From: RGIG3135 sp964477115
Lineage (GTDB): Bacteria > Actinomycetota > Coriobacteriia > Coriobacteriales > Eggerthellaceae
Assembly: GCA_964477115.1 (NCBI GenBank)
Contig: CAYZCY010000002.1
Coordinates: 4,206 to 68,205, forward strand
Direction of reading: 5' to 3'
DNA length: 64,000 bases
Shown piece after piece: positions 48,731-57,796 of this stretch. The first letter of the stretch is position 1. Every line of letters begins with the position of its first letter. A program made the translations under genes and the position numbers. The notes under the pieces are model-generated. The model was given only the letters and a program-made list of their open reading frames with translations. It ran no database searches and had not been told where the DNA came from.

Positions 48731-50392
48731 CTAGTTGTTCTCGATTCCCTGAACGGAAGACCCCTCACCGGAGCCTCCCGAGCGACGGCGACGGCGCGGA
48801 CGGCGACGGGGCGTCTCGTCGCCGTTGCCAGAGCCGTCCTCGCGGACGGCGGATGCGGCATCGGCTTGAGCGCGCAAAGCAGAGGACTTATGCCCCGGGC
48901 GCGGACTTGACTTAAGGGGCTGAATCTTCTCATGAGGTGGATTATCGGCGGAATTGGAAGATTCCTTGCGCGAACGGGATCGACGCGCTCCACCAGAAGA
49001 GGACTTCGATGCCTGATCCCTGGACTCATCCTGCTTACGGCGAGAAGAGCTCTTGGCCTTACGGGGTTTTTCGGAGCTGGACTCTTTCTCAGATGCAGCC
49101 GAGGGATTGACTTCTCCTCGAGCTTCAGAGGAGGCCTTGCTGCGGCGGCGCTGGCGCGAAGCGCCTTCGGACCTGTTCTCGGAAGACCTTTCCGCCTTTG
49201 ACGCCTCACGAGAAGCCGCATCCTTAAGCTGCACTTTCTCCATGGTTGTGCCTTCAGAAGCCTCGCCCGCATTGAGCTTGGTCGAACGACGACGGCGCGG
49301 CTTGCGGGTCTCGTCCGCAACGGAAGCGGACTCGCGCTCGAGCGATCGCGACCCGCGCGAGTTCTTCGCTGCGCGAGAGCGAGAAGAAGCTGTCTTTTCG
49401 CTTTCAGCACGCTTGCTCTTCTGAGATGCGGGCGTATGGCGAACCGCTCCCCTCTCGGCAAGCTTGTCAGCACCGGTGAACTGAGAGGTGAGGAAGGTGA
49501 CGGGGTCCTGGCGATAACCGTTGACTGCTTGAGCCAAGGCAAACTCCCAGGCATCGGAGCTGATGGCGGTAGGACGTGCGCCCTCTTCGGGCTGATCGAA
49601 GTCCTCAAGCGGAATCTTAACGGGCTTCTCTTCGCCAACCTTCACCGAAACGATCTCGCGGGGCACGTCAAGCTCGACGACCTTACCCGGTCCGTCGGGA
49701 GTATTGATCTGAGCGTTCAGCTTGGGGGCCCTGCTCTTAAAGTCCTTGTATGCCTCGTATTCGTAGCGCAGACAGCACATGAGGCGGCCGCACAAACCTG
49801 AAATCTTCTGCGGATTAAGGGAGAGATCCTGCTCCTTGGCCATGCGAATGGACACCGGGCAGAATTCACCTCCCATGCGCTTGCAGCACAGCTCCTGGCC
49901 GCAATGGCCAAGGCCGCCGACGATGCGCGCCTCATCGCGTACGCCGATCTGGCGCATGTCGATGCGTACCTTGAAGTGCGACGCCAGGCGACGAACGAGC
50001 TCGCGGAAGTCAATACGCTCCTCGGCTTCGAAGTAGAAGATGGCCTTGTCACCATCGAAAAGAAACTCCACCGACACGGGATGCATGTCGGGATGAGCCT
50101 CGGCGGCAAGCTCCTTGAAGGCGGGCAGGGCGTCCCTGCTCATCTGCTCGAGCTCTCGGGCCTTTTCGACATCCTCCTCAGAGGCTATGCGCAAAACGGG
50201 CTTGAGCGGGCTTTTGAGCGCGTCGATCTCCTCATCGGAAACTTCGACAAGATCGTTGGCGGCATAGCCGAACTCGGTGCCACGGGCGGTTTCCACGATG
50301 ACGGGATCGTTTTTTCTCACCTCGATGTCGCCCGGATCAAACCAGAGCGTACGAGGGTTGTATGCAAGATTAATCGGTGCAACCCGAACCAT
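48731..50392 (-). CDS. ricT: PSP1-domain protein RicT (YaaT) with long basic tail
   Basis: The N-terminal core (about 1-310) is the PSP1/YaaT family, with Cys at 164, 169, 170, 178, 201, 206 and 207 that in homologues bind Fe-S. In Bacillus the Y-complex binds RNase Y and affects mRNA processing. The C-terminal about 240 residues are Ser/Arg/Lys/Glu-rich low-complexity with RRRRSTK and PRRRPRRRRRS patches, an RNA-binding-like disordered tail not usual for the family (about 275 aa). ATG 50392 follows GAGAGG; a TTG 3 bases earlier is less likely. It overlaps holB by 23 bp. Confidence 0.92.
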   Translation of the reverse strand: MVRVAPINLAYNPRTLWFDPGDIEVRKNDPVIVETARGTEFGYAANDLVEVSDEEIDALKSPLKPVLRIASEEDVEKARELEQMSRDALPAFKELAAEAHPDMHPVSVEFLFDGDKAIFYFEAEERIDFRELVRRLASHFKVRIDMRQIGVRDEARIVGGLGHCGQELCCKRMGGEFCPVSIRMAKEQDLSLNPQKISGLCGRLMCCLRYEYEAYKDFKSRAPKLNAQINTPDGPGKVVELDVPREIVSVKVGEEKPVKIPLEDFDQPEEGARPTAISSDAWEFALAQAVNGYRQDPVTFLTSQFTGADKLAERGAVRHTPASQKSKRAESEKTASSRSRAAKNSRGSRSLERESASVADETRKPRRRRSTKLNAGEASEGTTMEKVQLKDAASREASKAERSSENRSEGASRQRRRSKASSEARGEVNPSAASEKESSSEKPRKAKSSSRRKQDESRDQASKSSSGGARRSRSRKESSNSADNPPHEKIQPLKSSPRPGHKSSALRAQADAASAVREDGSGNGDETPRRRPRRRRRSGGSGEGSSVQGIENN

Positions 50393-51527
50393 CAAATACC
50401 TCTCTTACTTCAAACAGCAAAGTATCTATGCATGTTTCAGGGGATACATTATACGAAATGGCCTCATCGCAGCGGTCAACCGCCCTCAAGGCCAAAGCCA
50501 CGCGCACTTCATCGGTTGCCGATGCGGCATCCTCGATGGCAGCGCGCGCATCTACGTTGATAACCAGCTCGGGAGCAGCCGAGCACACCACCATGACATC
50601 ACGCAGCCAAGACCTGATGATGGCCGTAAGCTGACGAAGGTACTCGGTGGTCTTAGCGGAAAGCGCCCTTTTGTTGCGCGCCTCGATCTGACGAATAGCC
50701 GACTTTGCGAGGAAGTCTGCGTTTTCAGCAAGCTCCGCCTCCTGGGCTTCGCGCACATGATCGAGCGGAGCCTTTGATGCCAGAACCAGATCCGCAGCAT
50801 AACCGATAACATCCCAATCATCGGCACGGCGAAGCGAGGCCAGCACGGTAAGAACGCGATTGCGAAAAGCGAGGCGTTCGTTACCGGGCGCGCGTAAGAA
50901 CTCAACGGCACGCGTGATAGAGCCGCCGCAGGCCTCAATGGCAATGCGGGACATCTCCTTTGAGGCCCCTGTGTTCTGACTCACGATGCCCGCTGCCTCA
51001 GTTGCCGGTATATGGCGGAAGGGCACCACCTGGCATCGCGACAAAATGGTGGGCAGAACGCTTTCCCTCGTGCTTCCCAGAAGGATCATAACCACGTTGG
51101 CAGGCGGCTCCTCAAGCGTTTTGAGGAAGGCGTTGGCAGCCGCAGTACCCAAAAGCTCAACGCGGTCGATGATGTACACCTTCACCTTAGCCTGGATGGG
51201 GGCGAGGGAGGTGTCAGCAACGATCTCGCGAATCTGCTCGACGAGATAGCCGTTCGCACCGCCTGGAGCGTAATAGTGGACATCGGGATGCTTCTTGCGC
51301 TTCACGCGCGAGCAGCCCGCGCAGTCGCCGCATTCCCCGCCACGGGGGCCGGCAGGACCCTTCGGGCAGATGATTGCCTGAGCTAGAGCGTAAGCCGCCA
51401 TGGTTTTGTTCGAACCCGCAGGACCCGTAAACAAATAGGCATGGCTCACCCTGTCCGACATCATGGACGTACGCAGGAACTCGCGTACCTTAGGCTGCCC
51501 CAGTATGTTCTCGAAAGCATCCGCCAC
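50370..51527 (-). CDS. holB: DNA polymerase III subunit delta'
   Basis: This clamp-loader AAA+ subunit (385 aa) has a degenerate P-loop GPAGSNKT, a zinc module with CGDCAGC, and the LSRCQ arginine-finger motif. The start is GTG, 1 bp after the tmk stop. It lies between tmk and ricT, a widely conserved order. Confidence 0.94.
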   Translation of the reverse strand: MADAFENILGQPKVREFLRTSMMSDRVSHAYLFTGPAGSNKTMAAYALAQAIICPKGPAGPRGGECGDCAGCSRVKRKKHPDVHYYAPGGANGYLVEQIREIVADTSLAPIQAKVKVYIIDRVELLGTAAANAFLKTLEEPPANVVMILLGSTRESVLPTILSRCQVVPFRHIPATEAAGIVSQNTGASKEMSRIAIEACGGSITRAVEFLRAPGNERLAFRNRVLTVLASLRRADDWDVIGYAADLVLASKAPLDHVREAQEAELAENADFLAKSAIRQIEARNKRALSAKTTEYLRQLTAIIRSWLRDVMVVCSAAPELVINVDARAAIEDAASATDEVRVALALRAVDRCDEAISYNVSPETCIDTLLFEVREVFDGSGCTD

Positions 51528-51528
51528 G

Positions 51529-52305
51529 CTAGCCAGCCTTCACGGCGCCACCCGCCGCAGCACGCTTCGAGCCAACACCGCCATAAGGGCCGAATACGTC
51601 GTCGAGGATGGCGAAATAGGCTTCATCGCAAATTTCGCTATCGCGCATCCAGAGAAACAGATCGCTCAACTCGTGGAAGATCATCGCCGCAGTGGTGGAC
51701 CTATCCCCGCTCGAATCGATCAGACGAACGCGATCAGGCTCCTCTGCGGCAATAGCGCGAAAACCCGCCGCAACGCGGCTGTGGAAGTCTTGACCCGCCA
51801 GCTCAAGACGATCGGCCGCCGCACGGTCAGCAACGCGATCTAAGCCCTGCTCGGCGCTTTCGAGAACCAGAAGAATGGTACGATCGGGATTCAAGCCCTG
51901 CGTCGAGAACGCATTGGCCGCATCGACGAAATCGCGGCTCAAACCACGTCCGAAAGACTGATAAGCCACGGTGGAATCATAGAAGCGATCACACAAAACC
52001 ACCGCCCCTCGCTCCAAGGCGGGCATGATGACCTCGACGGTAATTTGAGCTCGAGCAGCCTCGTAAATGAGAAGCTCGGCCTCATCCGACATCTTGTCGT
52101 GGGCGGGATCCAAAACCACCGCCCGCAAAGACTCGCCGATCACGGTGCCACCGGGCTCACGCAGGCAAACAACCTCGATGCCGCGAGCCTTCAAGCTGTC
52201 GGCCAAAAAGCGAATATGCGTGGACTTGCCAACGCCATCACCACCTTCGAAGGTGATGAAGACGCCTTTACGCGCAGCGATGCCTGCTCCAAGGTCCCGG
52301 CTCAT
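51529..52305 (-). CDS. tmk: thymidylate kinase
   Basis: It phosphorylates dTMP to dTDP (258 aa). The P-loop is GGDGVGKST (21-29), the DRx motif is CDRFYDST, and a Lid-type segment with DRAAADRLE is present. The ATG is contiguous with the malic enzyme stop (TAGATG). It has a slightly long C-terminal tail ending AAAGGAVKAG. Confidence 0.96.
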   Translation of the reverse strand: MSRDLGAGIAARKGVFITFEGGDGVGKSTHIRFLADSLKARGIEVVCLREPGGTVIGESLRAVVLDPAHDKMSDEAELLIYEAARAQITVEVIMPALERGAVVLCDRFYDSTVAYQSFGRGLSRDFVDAANAFSTQGLNPDRTILLVLESAEQGLDRVADRAAADRLELAGQDFHSRVAAGFRAIAAEEPDRVRLIDSSGDRSTTAAMIFHELSDLFLWMRDSEICDEAYFAILDDVFGPYGGVGSKRAAAGGAVKAG

Positions 52306-53472
52306 CTAGCGCTCGCCTTCTGCGCGAAGGGCGCAGTCGCTCACAGCCTTGGCCACCGTGGCCGCAACGCGGGGATCAAAAGGATCGGGCATGATGAAAT
52401 CAGCGTTTAGTTCATCTTCGCCCACGAGGTCGGCGAGCGCTCGCGCAGCGGCAAGCTTCATGTCGAGGCTGATGCGCTCGGCGCGCGATTCAAGGGCGCC
52501 GCGGAAGATACCGGGGAAAGCCACGACGTTGTTGACCTGATTCGGGAAGTCGGACCTGCCGGTGGCGACCACATAGGCACCAGCCGCCTTGGCCTCATCG
52601 GGATAGATTTCAGGGACGGGGTTAGCAAGAGCGAACACGATGGCCTTGTCAGCCATGGACGTAACCATATCCGCCGTAATGGCGCCCGGCGCCGAAACGC
52701 CGACCACAACATCAGCGCCGCGCAGGCCATCCGCCAAGCTGCCCACCTGGTTATCAAGATTGGTATAGGCGAGCATGTCGCGTTGCACCTGATTGCTCGC
52801 GCACTCCGAGGACACAAGGCCCTTGCTGTTTGCCAGAGTGATATGCGCAAAGCCGTAGGCCAGCATCAAGCGAGCGATGGCAATGCCCGCAGAGCCCGCT
52901 CCGTTGATGACAACGCGGACGTCTTTCGCACTCTTGCCGACCAGCTTGAGCGCGTTGATGAGGCCGGACAGCACCACGATGGCGGTACCGTGCTGATCAT
53001 CGTGAAAGACGGGGATGTCCAGAGCATCGTTTAAGCGCTCCTCGATCTCAAAGCAACGCGGAGCGGAGATATCTTCGAGGTTAATGCCGCCGAAGGTAGG
53101 CGCCAGGGCAATGACGGTTTCGACGATCTCATCAACGTCCTGGGTATCCAGGCAAATCGGGAAGGCGTTCACGCCGCCGAACTCCTTGAACAGCACGGCC
53201 TTGCCCTCCATGACCGGCATGGCGGCAAGAGGGCCGATGTTGCCGAGGCCCAAAACCGCGCTTCCGTCGCTTACGACCGCAACGGTGTTGCGCTTGATGG
53301 TGTAATCGTAGGCCTTTTCGGGATCACGGGCTATTTCCTTGCAGGGCTGTGCCACGCCGGGAGTATAGGCAAGCGCCAGGTCATCGCGCGTGGACAGATT
53401 CATCTTGGGGCTTGTTTCGATCTTCCCCTGCCACTGCGCATGCAGATCAAGGGAGCGCTCAGCAATGGTCAT
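52306..53472 (-). CDS. NAD(P)-dependent malic enzyme
   Basis: It decarboxylates malate to pyruvate (388 aa). The N-terminal Tyr segment ALAYTPGVA, the catalytic Lys region around VLFKEFGG, the metal-binding HDDQHGTA and the nucleotide fold INGAGSAGIAIA are present. It is the short bacterial type without a phosphotransacetylase domain. It is first in a long run with tmk, holB, ricT and pncB. It is divergent from the fumarase genes. Confidence 0.95.
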   Translation of the reverse strand: MTIAERSLDLHAQWQGKIETSPKMNLSTRDDLALAYTPGVAQPCKEIARDPEKAYDYTIKRNTVAVVSDGSAVLGLGNIGPLAAMPVMEGKAVLFKEFGGVNAFPICLDTQDVDEIVETVIALAPTFGGINLEDISAPRCFEIEERLNDALDIPVFHDDQHGTAIVVLSGLINALKLVGKSAKDVRVVINGAGSAGIAIARLMLAYGFAHITLANSKGLVSSECASNQVQRDMLAYTNLDNQVGSLADGLRGADVVVGVSAPGAITADMVTSMADKAIVFALANPVPEIYPDEAKAAGAYVVATGRSDFPNQVNNVVAFPGIFRGALESRAERISLDMKLAAARALADLVGEDELNADFIMPDPFDPRVAATVAKAVSDCALRAEGER

Positions 53473-53594
53473 GCATCAGCCTTTCTAAACATTAACCTTC
53501 ATATTGTAAACCTTAGATTTCCTTTATGCCCAGCTCATCACGACCGAATGCTAAACTGTTTCGAAAGACTCCACGAATGAAAGGTCCCCCGGTC

Positions 53595-54455
53595 ATGCAG
53601 CTAAGCGCGCAAACCATTGCCGATGCCGTCTACGATGCGGTCCTTGACTGCGCTACGCACCTAAGACCCGATGTACTTGAGGCTGTCGGGAAAGCCCAGT
53701 GCTGCGAAAGCGAAGGCCGCGCGACACGCATCTTGGGTCAAATCGTGGAAAACGCGCGCATCGCGGATGAGGATCGCGTGCCCATCTGCCAAGATACGGG
53801 CTCTGTCTGGGTTTGCCTTGAAGCAGGCTTTGAGCTTACCATTCCCGGAGATGTGTTTTCGCTTGTAGACAATGCCGTCTCCCGGGCCTACCATGATGGC
53901 GCCTTGCGCATGAGCATCGTGCGCGACGCCCTCTTCGATCGCGAGAACACGCGCAGCAACACACCCGCTTTCTGCGAGCTCAAGCTCGTTCCCGGCAAGG
54001 GAGCCACGCTTCACGTCATGCTCAAAGGCGGCGGATCCGACAACGCCTCCCGCGTGATCATGCTGGCGCCGGGCGCAGGCAGCGAGGGCATCAAGCAAGC
54101 GGTGCTCGACTGCGTGTGCGACAAGGCGGCCAACGCCTGCCCTCCCCTGCTCATCGGGATCGGCGTGGGATCCACCTTCGACAAGGTGGCGGGGCTCGCC
54201 AAGCATGCGCTGCTCAGGCCGATAGGATCGGCGGCGGCAAGTGCTGAGCACGCGGAGTTCGAAGCGGAACTTCTTGCTGCCGTCAACTCTCTTGGCATAG
54301 GACCTGGAGCTCTCGGGGGCGCTACCACGGCACTTGCCGTACACCTCGAAACCGCACCCTGCCATATCGCGGCGCTGCCCTTGGCTATCAACATGGGATG
54401 CTGCGCTATGCGCTCTCGATCCACAGTCCTCATTGCCGATAAGGATGCGATCTAA
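53595..54455 (+). CDS. class I fumarate hydratase, alpha subunit
   Basis: This is the Fe-S-dependent hydratase part (286 aa). Cluster ligands C65 (in ICQDTG), C182 (in ACPP) and one of C269/C270 (in MGCCAMRS) are visible. The ATG 53595 is preceded by AAAGG, and earlier in-frame starts lack it. Together with the next gene it forms fumarase or a related hydro-lyase (tartrate dehydratase is a relative). Confidence 0.93.
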   Translation: MQLSAQTIADAVYDAVLDCATHLRPDVLEAVGKAQCCESEGRATRILGQIVENARIADEDRVPICQDTGSVWVCLEAGFELTIPGDVFSLVDNAVSRAYHDGALRMSIVRDALFDRENTRSNTPAFCELKLVPGKGATLHVMLKGGGSDNASRVIMLAPGAGSEGIKQAVLDCVCDKAANACPPLLIGIGVGSTFDKVAGLAKHALLRPIGSAAASAEHAEFEAELLAAVNSLGIGPGALGGATTALAVHLETAPCHIAALPLAINMGCCAMRSRSTVLIADKDAI

Positions 54456-55004
54456 ATGAACGAGGCCATCCGCCTGAACCTCCCTGCCAGCAAGACAGAT
54501 CTCGCAAAGCTCAAAGCGGGCGATGAGGTGCTGCTCAGCGGCACTATGTACACCATGCGCGACGCAGGGCACAAGCGCTGCCTTAAGCACCTTGAGGACA
54601 CGGGCGAGCTGCCCTTCGGCCTTGATGGACAGACGCTCTTCTACGCTGGGCCCACGCCCGCCGCTGCGGGAAGGCCCTTAGGGTCCATCGGCCCCACCAC
54701 GGCCTCACGCATGGATTTTGCCACGCCGCAACTCTTCGAAGCGGGAATCAGCTCGTGCATAGGAAAGGGCAAGCGCGACGCAAGCGTTGCGGATGCCTGC
54801 GTAGAGCACGGCTGCATCTACTTTGCCTGCGTAGGGGGAATCGCCGCACTGCTTGCGAGCTGCATCGTAGAGAGCGACGTCATTGCATGGGAAGACCTGG
54901 GCACCGAAGCGCTTAGAAAGCTGACGGTCAAAGACCTTCCTGCCTTCGTCGCCATCGACACCCAGGGAAACGACCTCTATCGCATGATCGAACAGGCGCA
55001 ATAG
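54456..55004 (+). CDS. class I fumarate hydratase, beta subunit
   Basis: The 182-aa partner of the alpha subunit has the substrate segment GPTTASRMD and the AGPTPA loop. Its ATG directly follows the alpha stop (TAAATG), so the two are coupled. Its end lies 7 bp from the end of topA on the other strand, with no terminator between them. Confidence 0.93.
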   Translation: MNEAIRLNLPASKTDLAKLKAGDEVLLSGTMYTMRDAGHKRCLKHLEDTGELPFGLDGQTLFYAGPTPAAAGRPLGSIGPTTASRMDFATPQLFEAGISSCIGKGKRDASVADACVEHGCIYFACVGGIAALLASCIVESDVIAWEDLGTEALRKLTVKDLPAFVAIDTQGNDLYRMIEQAQ

Positions 55005-55011
55005 CCCCCAA

Positions 55012-57561
55012 CTACTTCGTCGACGCCTTCTTGGCGCTCTTCTTAGCGGGAGCTTTCGCAGGCTTCTTCGCCGCCTTGCGCGCAGCGGCTGCCTCCTCTT
55101 TGCGAGCCTTCTCCTCTTCCTTGCCCGGGCAGTCGAAGTTCGGGCAAAGCCTCCAGGGACCACGCGCGGTAGTCACGATGACCATGGGGGCACCGCAGTG
55201 CTCACATGCCTCCTCGGTAGGCGTGAGGTTTCCGTACTGAGGCAAGGGATAGCGCGTCTGACATTCATCGAAGTTTTCGCAGGTAACGGATCGCTTGAGC
55301 GTACGCGGGTTACGGCGGGCGAACAGACGGGAGTCGATACCCCTATCACCGCATACCGGGCAAAGTCCCACCATCACCTCGGGCTCTTGGTTGGTTTCGC
55401 AATTGGGGTCAATGCAGGCAATACGCGGCTTGGACCTGAAGGCCGTCACCTTCACCTGGGGCATGCCGCAGGTGGGACACAGCTCCTCGAGCGATTCGAT
55501 TTTTCCCTGGGGCAGCGGATAGGTGACATCGCACTCAGGCCAACCCGAGCAGCCGATGAACATGGACTTCGTCTTCTGAGAAGCGCGAATCTGCAGGTCG
55601 TGGTCGCATTTGGGGCACTTACCCACATAGGCATCGGCCGCCACGGCATCAGCAAGGGCCTCCTTCACTTCCTCGGAATGAGGAAGCAAGACGGAAAGCT
55701 GCTCGGAAAGGAGCTTTCGAGAGGCGCTGACCACTTCCTCGCGGCTGGTCTGCCCAGCTGCGATGTCATCCATGCCCTGCTCGAGCTCTGCGGTCATTTC
55801 GGGATGCGTGATATGCGGGGCGAACTTTCCCAGCGCATCGATTACCGCCATGCCAAGCTGGCTCGGCTCAATGGGGTCGTTCTGAATGTACTTGACCGCA
55901 TACAATCGCTCGATGATGGAATGACGCGTGGACTTGGTGCCAAGGCCGAGCTTTTCCATCTCCTGAATGAGCTTGCCCTGGCTGTAGCGCGCGGGAGGCT
56001 CGGTCTGCTTCTTCGTGCACGTGGCGCCGTTGAAGGCAATCTGCTGACCAACAGAGAGCACGGGCAGCTGCTCGTCCTTCTTGAGGCCGTAAGGATAGAT
56101 AGCGCGGAAGCCCGACGTGACCAAAACGTCGCCCTTTGCCACGAAAGCTTCGCCGGCAACATCAAGCGAAACTTTAGTGCCCTCGACCACGGCCGCATCT
56201 GAAAGCGTTGCCAAAAAACGTCGGGCGATCAGGTTATAGAGCTTGTACTCGGCTGCGGGCAGGTCATCAGGCGTGGCCTTAGCCGTGGGATAAATGGGCG
56301 GATGGTCGGTGGTTTCCTTCTTGCCGCGCGTCGCGGTAAGCTTGCCCTTTGCGAGCAGCTGCTTGCAGAAGGGTGCGTAAGCGGGGTTTCCCGAAACAGT
56401 GCGAACCACTTCGGCAAGATCAAGTGACTTGGGATACACCGTGTTATCCACGCGCGGATAGGAAATATAGCCATCCATGTAAAGACTCTCGGCAATGCGC
56501 ATGGTGCGCGCCGGCGAAAAGCCCTCGGCAGAAGCTGCGGCAAGCAGAGAGGTGGTGTTAAAGGGCGCAGGCGGTGCCACCTTGCGCTGCTTGGTCTCGA
56601 CGGAGTCAACGCGAGCGCTGTTGGCCCCCTTGATCGTATCCATCACGGCTTCAGCCTGTGCGCCGTCCTTGAACCGAGCGACGCTATGACCTGCCTCGAA
56701 AGCGCCCTCTCCCTCGCCCGAGGTGGGACCGCATTGGGCGGCCGAGTCAAAAGCGCCCTTGATAACCCAATAGTCTTCAGGCACGAAGGCCAAGCGCTCG
56801 CGCTCGCGGGCGACTATCAAAGCCAGGGTGGGCGTCTGCACTCGACCAGACGAGCGAACGTTGCCATAACCCGCAAACTTAACCAGCGTAAGGTAGCGCG
56901 TGAGCACCGCGCCCCAGATAAGGTCGATATCCTGGCGAGACGCGCCTGCCTGAGCAAGGCAGTCATCCATTAAGACCAGATTGTCAAAGGCATGGGCAAT
57001 CTCCGCCTTCGTAAAAGCGGAATATCGAGCACGAGAAACGGGTGCCGTAGGGTTTACCTCACGGCAACACGCGAGCGCATCAGCTCCGATGAGCTCGCCT
57101 TCGCGATCGAAGTCGGTTGCAATGATGATGGAGTCAGCCTTTTTCGCAAGGTTCTTGAGGGAACGGATGATGTCCTTTTCCTTGGGAAGCTTTTCAATGG
57201 GCGCGTACACCAGGTAAGGCAGGGCATCCATCTTCCAGGTCTTAAGCTCGACGCCATCTTCAGTAAAGGGCTTTTTCTTCTTGAAGGGGGGCTTAGGCAA
57301 AGACGCCGGAATATCGGCGGGCAAGACCTCGCCCTCAGCACTTACGCCGCGCCAGCCGCCGCGCTTCTTATACACAAGCTGCGGGGCAAAGTCGGGTTCG
57401 AGAATGTGACCCCTGAGGCCGATAGCTACCCATTCCTCCCCCTTGAGCTCGAATCTGTATACGGGGGTGGAAAATACTTTGTCGGCTTTAGGCTTAGACG
57501 CTCCAAGCAGATCGGCGATTTTCTGAGCCGCGTCGTTTTTCTCGGTAACGACCAGTTTCAC
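55012..57561 (-). CDS. topA: DNA topoisomerase I, archaeal-type
   Basis: This is a type IA topoisomerase (849 aa) with the TOPRIM motif ATDFDREGEL. The catalytic Tyr368 is in GYISYPRVDN, where the usual Thr after Arg is Val. Four zinc-ribbon repeats (starting near 645) and a Lys/Ala-rich tail follow. The N-terminus (LVVTEKNDAAQKIADLL) and the YISYP-DNTVYP segment resemble archaeal TopA rather than the standard bacterial enzyme. The start is GTG 57561 with AAGGAGG 6 bases upstream; an ATG 18 bases earlier precedes that site. Confidence 0.93.
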   Translation of the reverse strand: MKLVVTEKNDAAQKIADLLGASKPKADKVFSTPVYRFELKGEEWVAIGLRGHILEPDFAPQLVYKKRGGWRGVSAEGEVLPADIPASLPKPPFKKKKPFTEDGVELKTWKMDALPYLVYAPIEKLPKEKDIIRSLKNLAKKADSIIIATDFDREGELIGADALACCREVNPTAPVSRARYSAFTKAEIAHAFDNLVLMDDCLAQAGASRQDIDLIWGAVLTRYLTLVKFAGYGNVRSSGRVQTPTLALIVARERERLAFVPEDYWVIKGAFDSAAQCGPTSGEGEGAFEAGHSVARFKDGAQAEAVMDTIKGANSARVDSVETKQRKVAPPAPFNTTSLLAAASAEGFSPARTMRIAESLYMDGYISYPRVDNTVYPKSLDLAEVVRTVSGNPAYAPFCKQLLAKGKLTATRGKKETTDHPPIYPTAKATPDDLPAAEYKLYNLIARRFLATLSDAAVVEGTKVSLDVAGEAFVAKGDVLVTSGFRAIYPYGLKKDEQLPVLSVGQQIAFNGATCTKKQTEPPARYSQGKLIQEMEKLGLGTKSTRHSIIERLYAVKYIQNDPIEPSQLGMAVIDALGKFAPHITHPEMTAELEQGMDDIAAGQTSREEVVSASRKLLSEQLSVLLPHSEEVKEALADAVAADAYVGKCPKCDHDLQIRASQKTKSMFIGCSGWPECDVTYPLPQGKIESLEELCPTCGMPQVKVTAFRSKPRIACIDPNCETNQEPEVMVGLCPVCGDRGIDSRLFARRNPRTLKRSVTCENFDECQTRYPLPQYGNLTPTEEACEHCGAPMVIVTTARGPWRLCPNFDCPGKEEEKARKEEAAAARKAAKKPAKAPAKKSAKKASTK

Positions 57562-57577
57562 GGAGTACCTCCTTGTC

Positions 57578-57607
57578 ATGCCGCTCTGCCCTACCGGGCA
57601 GCGGCAT
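57578..57607 (-). promoter_or_regulatory. hairpin upstream of the topA ribosome site
   Basis: ATGCCGC and CTGCCC pair with GGGCAG and GCGGCAT, with a 2-base bulge. The stem ends a few bases before the Shine-Dalgarno and may affect translation. Confidence 0.45.
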
Positions 57608-57796
57608 CGCGTTCACACGGTTCCCGCGCTTGCATTCGAGCATGATGATCAAATGCAAACAGGACTCCCCAACTTGTTTATTAACGTGTGCGGGGAATGA
57701 CGCGCCTCGACCAAGCACTGCGGCTTAGAAGAAGCACTGCCGAATGATACACGAAGCGTGACTTCTGACAAGGAAAAAACGCAAAGGGAAGATAAG

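Noticed and set aside
48724..49638. Ser/Arg/Pro-rich open frame overlapping ricT
   Set aside because: It is an alternative frame of the repetitive, basic ricT tail with no ribosome site.
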